NCBI GenBank assembly: GCA_036501535.1
Contig: DASYAE010000003.1
Span: 1-64,000 of the forward strand
Source: DASYAE01 sp036501535
GTDB taxonomy: Bacteria > Actinomycetota > Actinomycetes > Streptomycetales > Catenulisporaceae
Reading direction: 5' to 3'
DNA length: 64,000 nucleotides
In this document: positions 16,733 to 24,449 of the stretch, piece after piece
Layout: each line of letters opens with the position of its first letter
How positions within the stretch are numbered: the stretch's first letter is position 1
Position numbers and translations under genes: made by a program
The notes under the pieces: model-generated
Database searches by the model: none
Seen by the model: only the letters and a program-made list of their open reading frames with translations
What the model was told of the DNA's origin: nothing

Positions 16733-19287
16733 ACGCGACCACCCCCTGCAGGATCCTCGTCGTCGGCTACGGGATGGTCGGGCATCGCTGCGCCGACAAG
16801 CTGGCCGAGCTCGCCCCGGACACGGAGATCACCGTGCTGGCCGAGGAGCCGCGCCCGGCCTACGACCGGGTCCATCTCAGTAGCCTGTTCGACGGTGGCG
16901 TCCCCGAGCTGCTGACCTATGCCGCGCCTCCCGGTATCTGCGTGCTGACGGGCGATCCCGCGGTCGCGCTCGACCGGACCGCGCGGACCGTCACCGCCCG
17001 GTCCGGCGCCGTGCACGAGTACGACGCACTTGTCCTGGCCACCGGCTCGCGGCCATTCGTGCCCCCGGTGCCCGGCCACGACCTGCCCGGCTGCTTCGTC
17101 TACCGGACCATCGAGGACGTCGACGCGATCAAGCAGTACGCGGCCGGCCGCCGGGTCGGCGCGGTGGTCGGCGGGGGACTGCTCGGCCTCGAGGCGGCCG
17201 GCGCCCTGCGCTCGCTCGGCCTGCAGACGCACGTCGTCGAGTTCGCGCCCCGGCTCATGCCGCTCCAGGTGGACGACGCCGGCGGCGCGGCGCTGCGGCA
17301 GCGGATCGAAGAACTCGGAGTCACCGTCCACACCGGCACCCGCACCGAGGCGGTCGGCGCGGACCCCGGAAGCGGCGCAGCGGCCACCATGCTGATCGCG
17401 ACCGGGGAGCAGCAGCGAGAACTCGCCGTCGACATCGTCGTCTTCGCCGCCGGAGTAAGGCCCTGCGACGCGCTCGCCCGCGAGTACGGGCTCGAGGTCG
17501 GCGAGCGCGGCGGCATCCGCGTCGACGAGTTCTGCCGCACCTCCGACCCGCGGATCTACGCGGTCGGCGAGTGCGCGCAGGCGGTCAACGGCCGCGTCTA
17601 CGGCCTGGTCGCCCCCGGCTACGCCATGGCCGAGACCGCCGCGCGGCACATCACCGGCCTCGAGCCGCGCCCCTTCACCGGCGCCGACCTGTCCACCAAA
17701 CTCAAGCTGCTCGGCGTGGACGTCGCATCGTTCGGCGACGCGTTCGGCGCGGCGGCCGGCTCGCTGAGCACCTTCTACGCGGACGAGTCGGCAGGGCTCT
17801 ACAAGAAGCTGGTGGTCACCGAGGACGGCCGGCTGCTCGGCGGCATCCTGGTCGGCGACGCCTCCGGCTACGAGACGCTCAAGCCGCTGGCCGGGACCGA
17901 CGCGCCGCTGCCCGTCTCGCCGATCCAGCTGCTGCTGCCGCCGAGCGAGGGCGCCGCCCCGGCGCTCGGCGTCGGTTCGCTCCCTGACGCGGCCACGATC
18001 TGCAGCTGCCACAACGTGACCAAGGGCGAGCTGGTGCAGGCGATCGGCGCGGACGGCTGCGCCACCGTCAGCGCCCTGAAGTCGTGCACCAGGGCCGGCA
18101 CCGGATGCGGGTCCTGCGTCCCCACGCTCGGCAAGCTGCTGGAGTCCGCCGGCGTGGAGCAGTCCACCGCGCTGTGCCCGCACTTCCCGCAGACCCGCGC
18201 AGAGCTCTACGACATCGTGTTGGTGCGCCGGATCGACAGCTTCGCCCGGCTGCTGGCCGAGCACGGCACCGGCGCCGAGGGCTGCGAGGTCTGCAAGCCG
18301 GCCGTCGGTTCCATCCTCGCCTCGCTGGCCGGCCGGCTCGGCGGCCCCGCGCACGTGCTGTCCGGCGAGCAGGCCGCGCTGCAGGACACCAACGACCACT
18401 TCCTGGCGAACCTGCAGCGCAACGGCTCCTACTCGGTGGTGCCGCGGATCCCGGGCGGCGAGATCACCCCGCAGCGGCTGATCGCGATCGGCGAGGTGGC
18501 CCGGGACTTCGGGCTCTACACCAAGATCACCGGCGGGCAGCGGATCGACCTGCTCGGCGCCCGGGTCGAGCAGCTGCCGGCGATCTGGCGCCGGCTGGTC
18601 GACGCCGGATTCGAATCAGGGCACGCCTACGGCAAGGCGGTGCGCACGGTGAAGTCCTGCGTCGGCTCGACCTGGTGCCGTTACGGCGTGCAGGACTCGG
18701 TGCGGCTCGCCATCGACCTGGAGCTGCGCTATCGCGGCCTGCGCGCGCCGCACAAGATCAAGGCCGCGGTCTCCGGCTGCGCCCGCGAGTGCGCCGAGGC
18801 GCAGGGCAAGGACGTCGGCGTCATCGCGACCGAGCGTGGCTGGAACCTCTACGTCGGCGGCAACGGCGGATTCCGCCCCCGGCACGCCGACCTGCTCGCC
18901 GCGGATCTGGGCGAGCAGCAGCTGATCCGCGCCATCGACAGGTTCCTGATGTTCTACGTGCGCACCGCGGACCGGCTGGAGCGCACCGCGGCCTGGATCG
19001 AGCGGATCGACGGCGGCCTCGACCACGTGCGCGCGGTCGTCATCGAGGACAGCCTCGGCCTCGGCGCGGAGCTCGACCGGCTGATGCAGGAACACGTGGC
19101 CGGCTACGCGGACGAGTGGCGCGCCGCGCTGGACGACCCGGACACGCTGCGCCGCTTCGTCTCCTTCGTCAACGCGCCACAGGAGCCCGACCGCTCGGTC
19201 CGGTTCACCGCGGAGCGCGAACAGATCAAACCCCTGCTGTCCATTGGACCCGCCCCGACCCCGAAGGACCTGGTGAACGCACCATGA
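16729..19287 (+). CDS. nirB: NADH-dependent nitrite reductase large subunit NirB
   Basis: Siroheme enzyme reducing nitrite to ammonium with NAD(P)H; 852 residues. Order: FAD/NAD domain (1-400; VVGYGMVGHRC and VVGGGLLGLEAAGALRS), a BFD-like [2Fe-2S] site (CSCHNVTKGELV ... CTRAGTGCGSC, about 424-465), then the ferredoxin half-domain and siroheme/[4Fe-4S] domain with Cys644, Cys650, Cys684 and Cys688 (SCVGSTWC and SGCARECAEAQ). Full family length with all ligands present. GTG 16729 overlaps the upstream TGA and AAGGA precedes it. The HemD-like protein upstream fits the need for siroheme. Confidence 0.95.
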   Translation: MNATTPCRILVVGYGMVGHRCADKLAELAPDTEITVLAEEPRPAYDRVHLSSLFDGGVPELLTYAAPPGICVLTGDPAVALDRTARTVTARSGAVHEYDALVLATGSRPFVPPVPGHDLPGCFVYRTIEDVDAIKQYAAGRRVGAVVGGGLLGLEAAGALRSLGLQTHVVEFAPRLMPLQVDDAGGAALRQRIEELGVTVHTGTRTEAVGADPGSGAAATMLIATGEQQRELAVDIVVFAAGVRPCDALAREYGLEVGERGGIRVDEFCRTSDPRIYAVGECAQAVNGRVYGLVAPGYAMAETAARHITGLEPRPFTGADLSTKLKLLGVDVASFGDAFGAAAGSLSTFYADESAGLYKKLVVTEDGRLLGGILVGDASGYETLKPLAGTDAPLPVSPIQLLLPPSEGAAPALGVGSLPDAATICSCHNVTKGELVQAIGADGCATVSALKSCTRAGTGCGSCVPTLGKLLESAGVEQSTALCPHFPQTRAELYDIVLVRRIDSFARLLAEHGTGAEGCEVCKPAVGSILASLAGRLGGPAHVLSGEQAALQDTNDHFLANLQRNGSYSVVPRIPGGEITPQRLIAIGEVARDFGLYTKITGGQRIDLLGARVEQLPAIWRRLVDAGFESGHAYGKAVRTVKSCVGSTWCRYGVQDSVRLAIDLELRYRGLRAPHKIKAAVSGCARECAEAQGKDVGVIATERGWNLYVGGNGGFRPRHADLLAADLGEQQLIRAIDRFLMFYVRTADRLERTAAWIERIDGGLDHVRAVVIEDSLGLGAELDRLMQEHVAGYADEWRAALDDPDTLRRFVSFVNAPQEPDRSVRFTAEREQIKPLLSIGPAPTPKDLVNAP

Positions 19288-19718
19288 GCGTGCTGACCAC
19301 GACTCTCGAGCCCACGCGCATCACTCAACATGCCGACCCGATCGCCCCACGCGCGGCATGGACGCCCGTGTGCCGCTACGACCACCTCATCCCCGGGCGC
19401 GGAGTCGCGGCGCTGCTGGACGACGGGACGCAGGCTGCTGTCTTCCGCACCCTTGCGGACGAGCTGTTTGCGGTCGGCAACCACGACCCGTTCAGCGGTG
19501 CCTGCGTGATCTCCCGCGGCCTGACCGGGGCGCGTGCAAGCGGGCCCACCGTCGCCTCGCCGATGTATAAGCACGTATTCGACCTGCGCACCGGCGCCTG
19601 CCTGGACGGCCCGGCTGGCCCACAGGACGCCGCCCTGCCGGTCTACCCGGTGCGCTGCGTCGACGGGCTCGTATATGTGATCGACGCCCCGGCGCAGCGC
19701 GGTGAGGAGCAGCCTTGA
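19284..19718 (+). CDS. nirD: Nitrite reductase small subunit NirD
   Basis: A 144-residue Rieske-fold subunit that completes the NirBD nitrite reductase. The region GNHDPFSGACVISRGLTG followed by VASPMYKHVFDLRTGACLDG is the family's Rieske-like fold. The two Cys-His pairs that bind an iron-sulfur cluster in true Rieske proteins are not present as pairs, as is usual for NirD, which has no cluster. The ATG overlaps the nirB stop (ATGA). Confidence 0.92.
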   Translation: MSVLTTTLEPTRITQHADPIAPRAAWTPVCRYDHLIPGRGVAALLDDGTQAAVFRTLADELFAVGNHDPFSGACVISRGLTGARASGPTVASPMYKHVFDLRTGACLDGPAGPQDAALPVYPVRCVDGLVYVIDAPAQRGEEQP

Positions 19719-21157
19719 TCAGCACCGCTTTGATCAACACCGCGACCAGCATTCGTGCCGCGGACCGCGCGCCGATCGCCGACTGGCGGCCCGAGGACCC
19801 GGCGTTCTGGGCGGCCGGCGGCGCCCGGATCGCCCGGCGCAACCTCGCCTTCTCGATCCTGACCGAGCACATCGGCTTCTCGGTCTGGTCGCTGTGGTCG
19901 GTGCTGGTGCTGTTCCTCGGCCCGGCCTATCACGTGGACGCGGCCGGCAAGTTCGTGCTGACAGCAGTGCCGACACTGGTCGGCTCGCTGCTGCGGGTGC
20001 CCTACAGCGTGGCGGTCGTCCGGTTCGGCGGCCGCACCTGGACCGTCGTCAGCGCCCTGCTGCTGCTGGCCCCGTGCGCGCTGGCCGCGGTCCTGGTCAC
20101 GCCCGGGATCTCCTACAGCTCCCTGATGATCCTGGCGGCGCTGGCCGGCGTCGGCGGCGGGAACTTCGCCTCGTCGATGACCAACATCAACGCGTTCTAT
20201 CCGCAGCGCCGCAAAGGCTGGGCGCTCGGCCTGAACGCCGGCGGCGGCAACCTCGGCGTGGCCGTGGTGCAGCTGGCCGGCCTGGCCGTGCTCGCCTGGA
20301 CCGGGGCCGGGCACCCCCGGATGCTGGCCGGGGTGTACCTGCCACTGATCGTCGTGGCCGCGGCGGGCTCCGCGCTGTGGATGGACAACCTGGCAAAGCC
20401 CGGCGAAGGACGCAGCGCCACCGACCCGGGCGCCTCCGCCAGCGGATCCGCGTTCCCGGCGGTCCGGGCGGCCTGCCGCGAGCCGCACACCTGGATCATC
20501 TCACTGCTCTACATCGGCACCTTCGGTTCCTTCATCGGATTCGGCTTCGCCTTCGGCCAGGTGCTCCAGGTCCAGTTCAAGGCGCAGTTCGCCACCCCGG
20601 TCGACGCGGCGTACCTGACCTTCCTCGGACCGCTGGTCGGCTCGCTGACCCGGCCGATCGGCGGACGGCTGGCCGACCGGCTCGGCGGCGCCCGCGTCAC
20701 CGTCTGGAGCTTCGCGGCGATGGCGGCCAGCGCGGCGCTGGTCCTGGCCGCGTCGCTGTCGCACTCGCTACCCGCGTTCATGGCCGGCTTCGTGCTGCTG
20801 TTCGCACTCAGCGGCGCGGGCAACGGCTCGGTCTACAAGCTGATCCCGTCGATCTTCGTCGGCCGCGCCGGGGGCCCGGAGCACGTCCAGCGCCTCGCCG
20901 GCGCGCTCATCGCGATCGCCGGCGCGGTCGGCGCCTTCGGCGGAGTCCTGGTCAACCTCGCCTTCCGCGAGTCGTTCCTGGCCTACAAGAGCGGCACCGC
21001 CGCGTATGTCGCCTTCCTCGCGGCGTATGTGGTGCTCGGGGCCCTGGCGAGCGTCGTCTACCTGCGGCGCGAGGGCGCCGCGGCGAACGCGGCGCCAGCA
21101 CCGGCACCGGCGTCGGCATCGGCGTCGGACGCGCTGACCGCTCCGTCAGTACCCTGA
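19715..21157 (+). CDS. narK: Nitrate/nitrite transporter NarK (MFS)
   Basis: A 480-residue major facilitator with twelve hydrophobic helices. It carries the nitrate-porter glycine-rich signatures AGVGGGNFASSMTNINAFYP and GLNAGGGNLGVAVVQ in the first half and FALSGAGNGSVYKLIP in the second. It imports nitrate or exports nitrite across the cytoplasmic membrane. The start is TTG 19715, overlapping the nirD stop (TTGA), with GAGGAG 6-8 bases before it. The C-terminal tail is an Ala/Pro/Ser repeat (APAPAPASASAS). It is the last gene of the operon. Confidence 0.92.
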   Translation: MISTALINTATSIRAADRAPIADWRPEDPAFWAAGGARIARRNLAFSILTEHIGFSVWSLWSVLVLFLGPAYHVDAAGKFVLTAVPTLVGSLLRVPYSVAVVRFGGRTWTVVSALLLLAPCALAAVLVTPGISYSSLMILAALAGVGGGNFASSMTNINAFYPQRRKGWALGLNAGGGNLGVAVVQLAGLAVLAWTGAGHPRMLAGVYLPLIVVAAAGSALWMDNLAKPGEGRSATDPGASASGSAFPAVRAACREPHTWIISLLYIGTFGSFIGFGFAFGQVLQVQFKAQFATPVDAAYLTFLGPLVGSLTRPIGGRLADRLGGARVTVWSFAAMAASAALVLAASLSHSLPAFMAGFVLLFALSGAGNGSVYKLIPSIFVGRAGGPEHVQRLAGALIAIAGAVGAFGGVLVNLAFRESFLAYKSGTAAYVAFLAAYVVLGALASVVYLRREGAAANAAPAPAPASASASDALTAPSVP

Positions 21158-21163
21158 TCGGTG

Positions 21164-21188
21164 GGGCGGCCCGCGCTACCGGCCGCCC
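21164..21188. terminator. Weak hairpin between narK and the cupin gene
   Basis: GGGCGGC (21164-21170) pairs with GCCGCCC (21182-21188) across an 11-base loop. It begins just after the narK stop and overlaps the end of the convergent cupin gene, where a bidirectional terminator would be expected. Seven base pairs is short, so this is weak evidence. Confidence 0.3.
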
Positions 21189-21565
21189 TCCGGCGGCCCG
21201 GACCGGATGCCCATCCCGGGCCGCTTCTGATGGACCGTGAGATACGCGAGCCCGTTCGGACCCGCGATCAGCGATCTGCGCGATCCGCGCGGCAGCCAGA
21301 TCAGCGACTGCTCGGCCAGCGCCACCACGTCGTGGTCCGAGCGCAGCGCGCCCGAGCCCTCGACGACCAACAGCAGCACGTCGAGCTCGTCCTCGGCGTG
21401 CTGCGCGACCTGGGCCAGCGGGGCGAGCCGGACCAGGTTCGCGTCGAGCTGGCGGGGCGACTCGGTCAGCCGCCACAGCGCCCCGGCCTGGCCGGCCGGC
21501 GCCTGGGCAAGGCACCAGGAGAGGTCGGCGAGCAGATGCGGATCCCTCGCGGTTTCGGTGTCCAT
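21176..21565 (-). CDS. Small cupin-like protein
   Basis: A 129-residue protein with the cupin pattern in its second half: LVRLAPLAQVAQHAEDELDVLLLVVEGSGAL, then ALAEQSLIWLPRGSRRSLIAGPNGLAYLTVHQ. The metal ligands expected in the first motif are reduced to one histidine, so it may not bind metal as classical cupins do. The ATG has an excellent GGGAGGAG ribosome site. It lies between narK (convergent) and the ClC gene (same strand, 37 bases upstream). The role is unknown; binding of a small metabolite is a guess. Confidence 0.7.
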   Translation of the reverse strand: MDTETARDPHLLADLSWCLAQAPAGQAGALWRLTESPRQLDANLVRLAPLAQVAQHAEDELDVLLLVVEGSGALRSDHDVVALAEQSLIWLPRGSRRSLIAGPNGLAYLTVHQKRPGMGIRSGPPEGGR

Positions 21566-21602
21566 TGCTCCTCCCTGTACTCATCTCTTCGGTCTAGACG
21601 TT

Positions 21603-23219
21603 CTAGACGGTCATGGTGTAGTCGTCGTCGGACGCGTCGTCAGAGGACTCACGCGGCTCCTGCACGGCGGCGTCCTGAGCCCGGCGGCGGGCCCGGTCGG
21701 GGTCGAGGATGCGCAGCGAAGTGAGCAGCAGGCGCTCGCGGTGGTGCTCCTCGTGGAAGTCGCGCCGGCGCGCGTGCAGCAGCTGGTCCAGGCTGATCGT
21801 GCCGACCCGCCGGTCCGGCTCGCTGCGCGACATCACCGGCGCCCGGGTGATCTCCTGCCGGGCCAGGATGTTGGCCACCTCGCGCAGCGTCTGGTCGGCG
21901 TAGACGACGGTCTGCGACGGGTCCGTGTCGTGCTGCTCGGCCGGCGGCGGGACCGGGCCGGCGGTCATCACCTCGTGGGCGAAGAACATCTCGAGCGGAT
22001 CGGTCGAGTACTCGCGGGTCAGGTGCAGGCCGCGCCGGGCGATCTTCTCGGTGAGCACCGAGCGCTTGAGCAGCAGCGCGGACAGGAGGTAGGCGCTGAC
22101 CGAGGCGACCATCAGCGGGATCAGGTCGTTCCAGGCGTGGGTGAGCTCGAGGGTGAACACGATGCCGGTCAGTGGAGAGCGCATCACCCCGCCGACCACC
22201 GCGGCGAGCCCGGCCATGGCCCAGAACCCGGGGAAGACGTGCGGCAGCACGGTCCCCTCGAGCGCGCCGAGCGAGCCGCCGATCATGAAGACCGGCGCCA
22301 GCACGCCGCCCGAGGTGCCCGAGCCGAGCGACAGCGACCAGATCAGCGTCTTGACGACGAGGATGCCGAGCACCAGCGAGAGCGCGGCGCGGCCGGTGAG
22401 CAGCTGGTCGATCACGTCGTAGCCCACGCCGAGCGCGCGCGGCTCGAACAGCCCGCCGATCCCGATGATCAGCCCGCCCAGCGCCGGCCACCACATCCAG
22501 TGCACCGGCAGCCGGTTGAACCCGTCCTCGGCCAGGTACACCAGGCCGGTCGCGCCGATCGCGAGCAGCCCGCCGGTCAGCCCCGGCACGAGGGAGAGGC
22601 CGATCGCGGCCGGGCCGGGGTGCACCAGGTCGGCGACCGGGAAGACCGGGGCGCTGCCCAGCAGCCAGAACCGGCAGACCACGGACACGATCACCGCCGA
22701 GGCGACCGGCACTAGGCTGCGCGGGCGCCATTCGAACAGCAGCAGCTCGACCGCCAGCAGCACCGAGGCGAGCGGCGCGTTGAACGTCGCCGCCATGCCC
22801 GCGGCCGCGCCGGAGACCAGCAGGGTCTTGCGCTCGTCGGCGGAGAGCTTGAGCGCCTGCGCGAGGATCGAGCCGGCCGCGCCGCCGGTCATGATGATCG
22901 GGCCCTCGGCGCCGAACGGCCCGCCGGTCCCGATGCTGATCGCGGCGGACACCGGCTTGAGCACGGCGACCCGCGGCGCGACCCGGCTGCCGCCGATCAG
23001 GATCGCCTCGATCGCCTCGGGCATGCCGTGGCCGCGGATCTTCTCCGAGCCGAACCGGGCCATGAAGCCGACCACGAGCCCGCCGACCACCGGCGCGGCC
23101 AGAATAAGAAGCGGGGGGTGGTGGATCGCACCGGGCGCGACCAGGCTGGTGGCGATCCGGTGGTAGAAGACCGCGTTGGTGATGAAGCCGATCAGCCGCA
23201 GCAGCAGGAACGAGGCCAC
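21603..23219 (-). CDS. ClC-family chloride channel/transporter with C-terminal CBS domains, 5' end uncertain
   Basis: A membrane protein of at least 538 residues. ClC motifs: RGHGMPEAIEAIL, GTGGPFGAEGPIIMTGG with the external gate Glu, AAAGMAATFNAPLASVLLAVELL, and SGTSGGVLAPVFMIGG. About residues 410-500 are a CBS pair (FFAHEVMTAG, then ADQTLREVANILARQEITRAPVMS). GTG 23219 is the first usable start, but it lies inside the first conserved helix. The frame is open upstream and encodes a fitting N-terminus (FSLEPRVLLITAVALPVG) with no start codon before the MarR stop in the same frame. A frameshift or an unusual start is likely. It moves chloride across the cytoplasmic membrane. Confidence 0.85.
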   Translation of the reverse strand: MASFLLLRLIGFITNAVFYHRIATSLVAPGAIHHPPLLILAAPVVGGLVVGFMARFGSEKIRGHGMPEAIEAILIGGSRVAPRVAVLKPVSAAISIGTGGPFGAEGPIIMTGGAAGSILAQALKLSADERKTLLVSGAAAGMAATFNAPLASVLLAVELLLFEWRPRSLVPVASAVIVSVVCRFWLLGSAPVFPVADLVHPGPAAIGLSLVPGLTGGLLAIGATGLVYLAEDGFNRLPVHWMWWPALGGLIIGIGGLFEPRALGVGYDVIDQLLTGRAALSLVLGILVVKTLIWSLSLGSGTSGGVLAPVFMIGGSLGALEGTVLPHVFPGFWAMAGLAAVVGGVMRSPLTGIVFTLELTHAWNDLIPLMVASVSAYLLSALLLKRSVLTEKIARRGLHLTREYSTDPLEMFFAHEVMTAGPVPPPAEQHDTDPSQTVVYADQTLREVANILARQEITRAPVMSRSEPDRRVGTISLDQLLHARRRDFHEEHHRERLLLTSLRILDPDRARRRAQDAAVQEPRESSDDASDDDYTMTV

Positions 23220-23393
23220 CGCCCCGGCCGCCCCGACCGGCAGCGCGACCGCGGTGATCAGCAGGACCCGCGGCTCGAGGGAGAAGTCGCCGAGATGCGC
23301 GGGCCGGTCCTCGGCCGCGCTCGCGCGCGGACGCCTGCCCGGTTCCGATGCCGGGTTTCCGCCGGGTGTTCGGACCGGTTTCTTCGCGCTCGC

Positions 23394-24104
23394 TCACACC
23401 GGCACCGGACCAGCCGCGCCGAGCATGACGGCATCTCCGGCCAGCACGACGAACGCGCGCGCGGCCGCAGCCGCGGCCTCCCGGTCCCGTGGGTCCATCT
23501 CGTCGAGCACCGCCGCCAGCAGCACGTGCCGCCGCTCCAGGACGGAGGTGACCAGCTCCCGCCCGGCCTCGGTGACGTCGACGGTGACTATGCTCCGGTT
23601 GCGCTCGTCTGTGCCGCGGACGGCCAGCCCGGCCGCCTGCAGCCGGTCCACCAGCCGGGTCACCGACGAGGCGACCATCCCGAGGGTGGAGGCGAGCGTC
23701 GAGGACGGCACCCGGCCCAGCCCGTCGAGCGCCAGCAGCACCCGGAACTGAGCCACTGTCACCTCAGAGGCGCCCAGCGCCTGCAGGCTCTTCACCGTGA
23801 TCCCGACCAGCGCACGTGTGAGCTGTTCGAACGCGGCTACATCCGCGCGCGGCAGCGGCCTGTGCGGCGACCGATTGCCTGAACCTGCGCCCGAGTTCGA
23901 GCCTGAGTCTGAGCTCGTGTTCGACTCCGAGCCCGAGCCTTGGCGCGGCACTGATTCAGTCCGTGGACCGTCGGGCCGGACCCCTTCGCGCAGGACCCCT
24001 TCGGGCTGGGCTGTTCGCGGCCGCGCGTCTGCGGCCGGCGCCGTTTCGGAACGGGCTGGTTCGGGCTTGCGCCCGCCTGCTTTTGTCGACCCACCGTTGC
24101 TCAC
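23394..24104 (-). CDS. MarR-family transcriptional regulator
   Basis: A 236-residue regulator. The first 85 residues are low-complexity (Ser/Gly/Asn and Arg/Pro rich). The MarR fold follows: FEQLTRALVGITVKSLQALG, winged helix VAQFRVLLALDGLGRVPSSTLASTLGMVASSVTRLVDRLQAAGL, the wing DERNRSIVTVDVTEAG, and the C-terminal dimer helix. GTG 24104 is preferred to TTG 24128 because a palindrome and -35 element cover the TTG. The stop TGA overlaps a GTG (GTGA) and is in the same frame as the downstream ClC gene. It probably controls itself and ClC. Confidence 0.82.
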   Translation of the reverse strand: MSNGGSTKAGGRKPEPARSETAPAADARPRTAQPEGVLREGVRPDGPRTESVPRQGSGSESNTSSDSGSNSGAGSGNRSPHRPLPRADVAAFEQLTRALVGITVKSLQALGASEVTVAQFRVLLALDGLGRVPSSTLASTLGMVASSVTRLVDRLQAAGLAVRGTDERNRSIVTVDVTEAGRELVTSVLERRHVLLAAVLDEMDPRDREAAAAAARAFVVLAGDAVMLGAAGPVPV

Positions 24105-24114
24105 ACCACCAAGT

Positions 24115-24141
24115 CTTGCTATCGGCAAGTCTTGCTGTCAA
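24115..24141 (-). promoter_or_regulatory. Promoter and palindromic operator of the MarR gene
   Basis: On the minus strand TTGACA (24141-24136) is a consensus -35. Just downstream CTTGC-N5-GCAAG (24115-24129) is a perfect 15-base hyphenated palindrome of the kind MarR dimers bind. An 11-base direct repeat (CAAGTCTTGCT on the plus strand, 24110-24120 and 24126-24136) overlaps it. The -10 is poor. The arrangement suggests autoregulation. Confidence 0.45.
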
Positions 24142-24449
24142 CAAAGGATCGAGGCTCGCCAGACCGTCTGCGCGCCGCTTCCGACCGGCCGACCTGCGGG
24201 TCTAGCGATTTTCGCGACTAGGCGCGCGCCGAGGCTCCGATCATCGTGTCTGAGATCACACCATAAAGCTCCGTCCATGCTGTAGCGATTTCTGCTGTCC
24301 AGGCCGCTGCGGTGAAGTGCTCCAGCGCGGCCCGGCGGGCTCGCGCCGACCGCCGGGTGGTGCGGTGCCGAGGCTCATGGAGCTCGACTGCAGCCAGCGC
24401 GTATTGCCTGCCGCTTCCAGCGCTGTTGCCCAGCCTCTACGGCGCCCTC
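24142..24449. other. Intergenic gap without a supported gene
   Basis: About 300 bases between the end of the GT39 gene (24450, minus strand) and the MarR promoter. Open frames across it lack ribosome sites and family features, and most are antisense or read-through tails. It contains no strong hairpin or repeat that I could see. Confidence 0.5.

Noticed and set aside
18084..19283. 400-codon in-frame lead of nirD
   Set aside because: It lies inside nirB in another frame. NirD homology starts at the ATG overlapping the nirB stop.
19284..19718. Active Rieske iron-sulfur cluster in NirD
   Set aside because: The two Cys-x-His and Cys-x2-His pairs are missing, as is normal for NirD.
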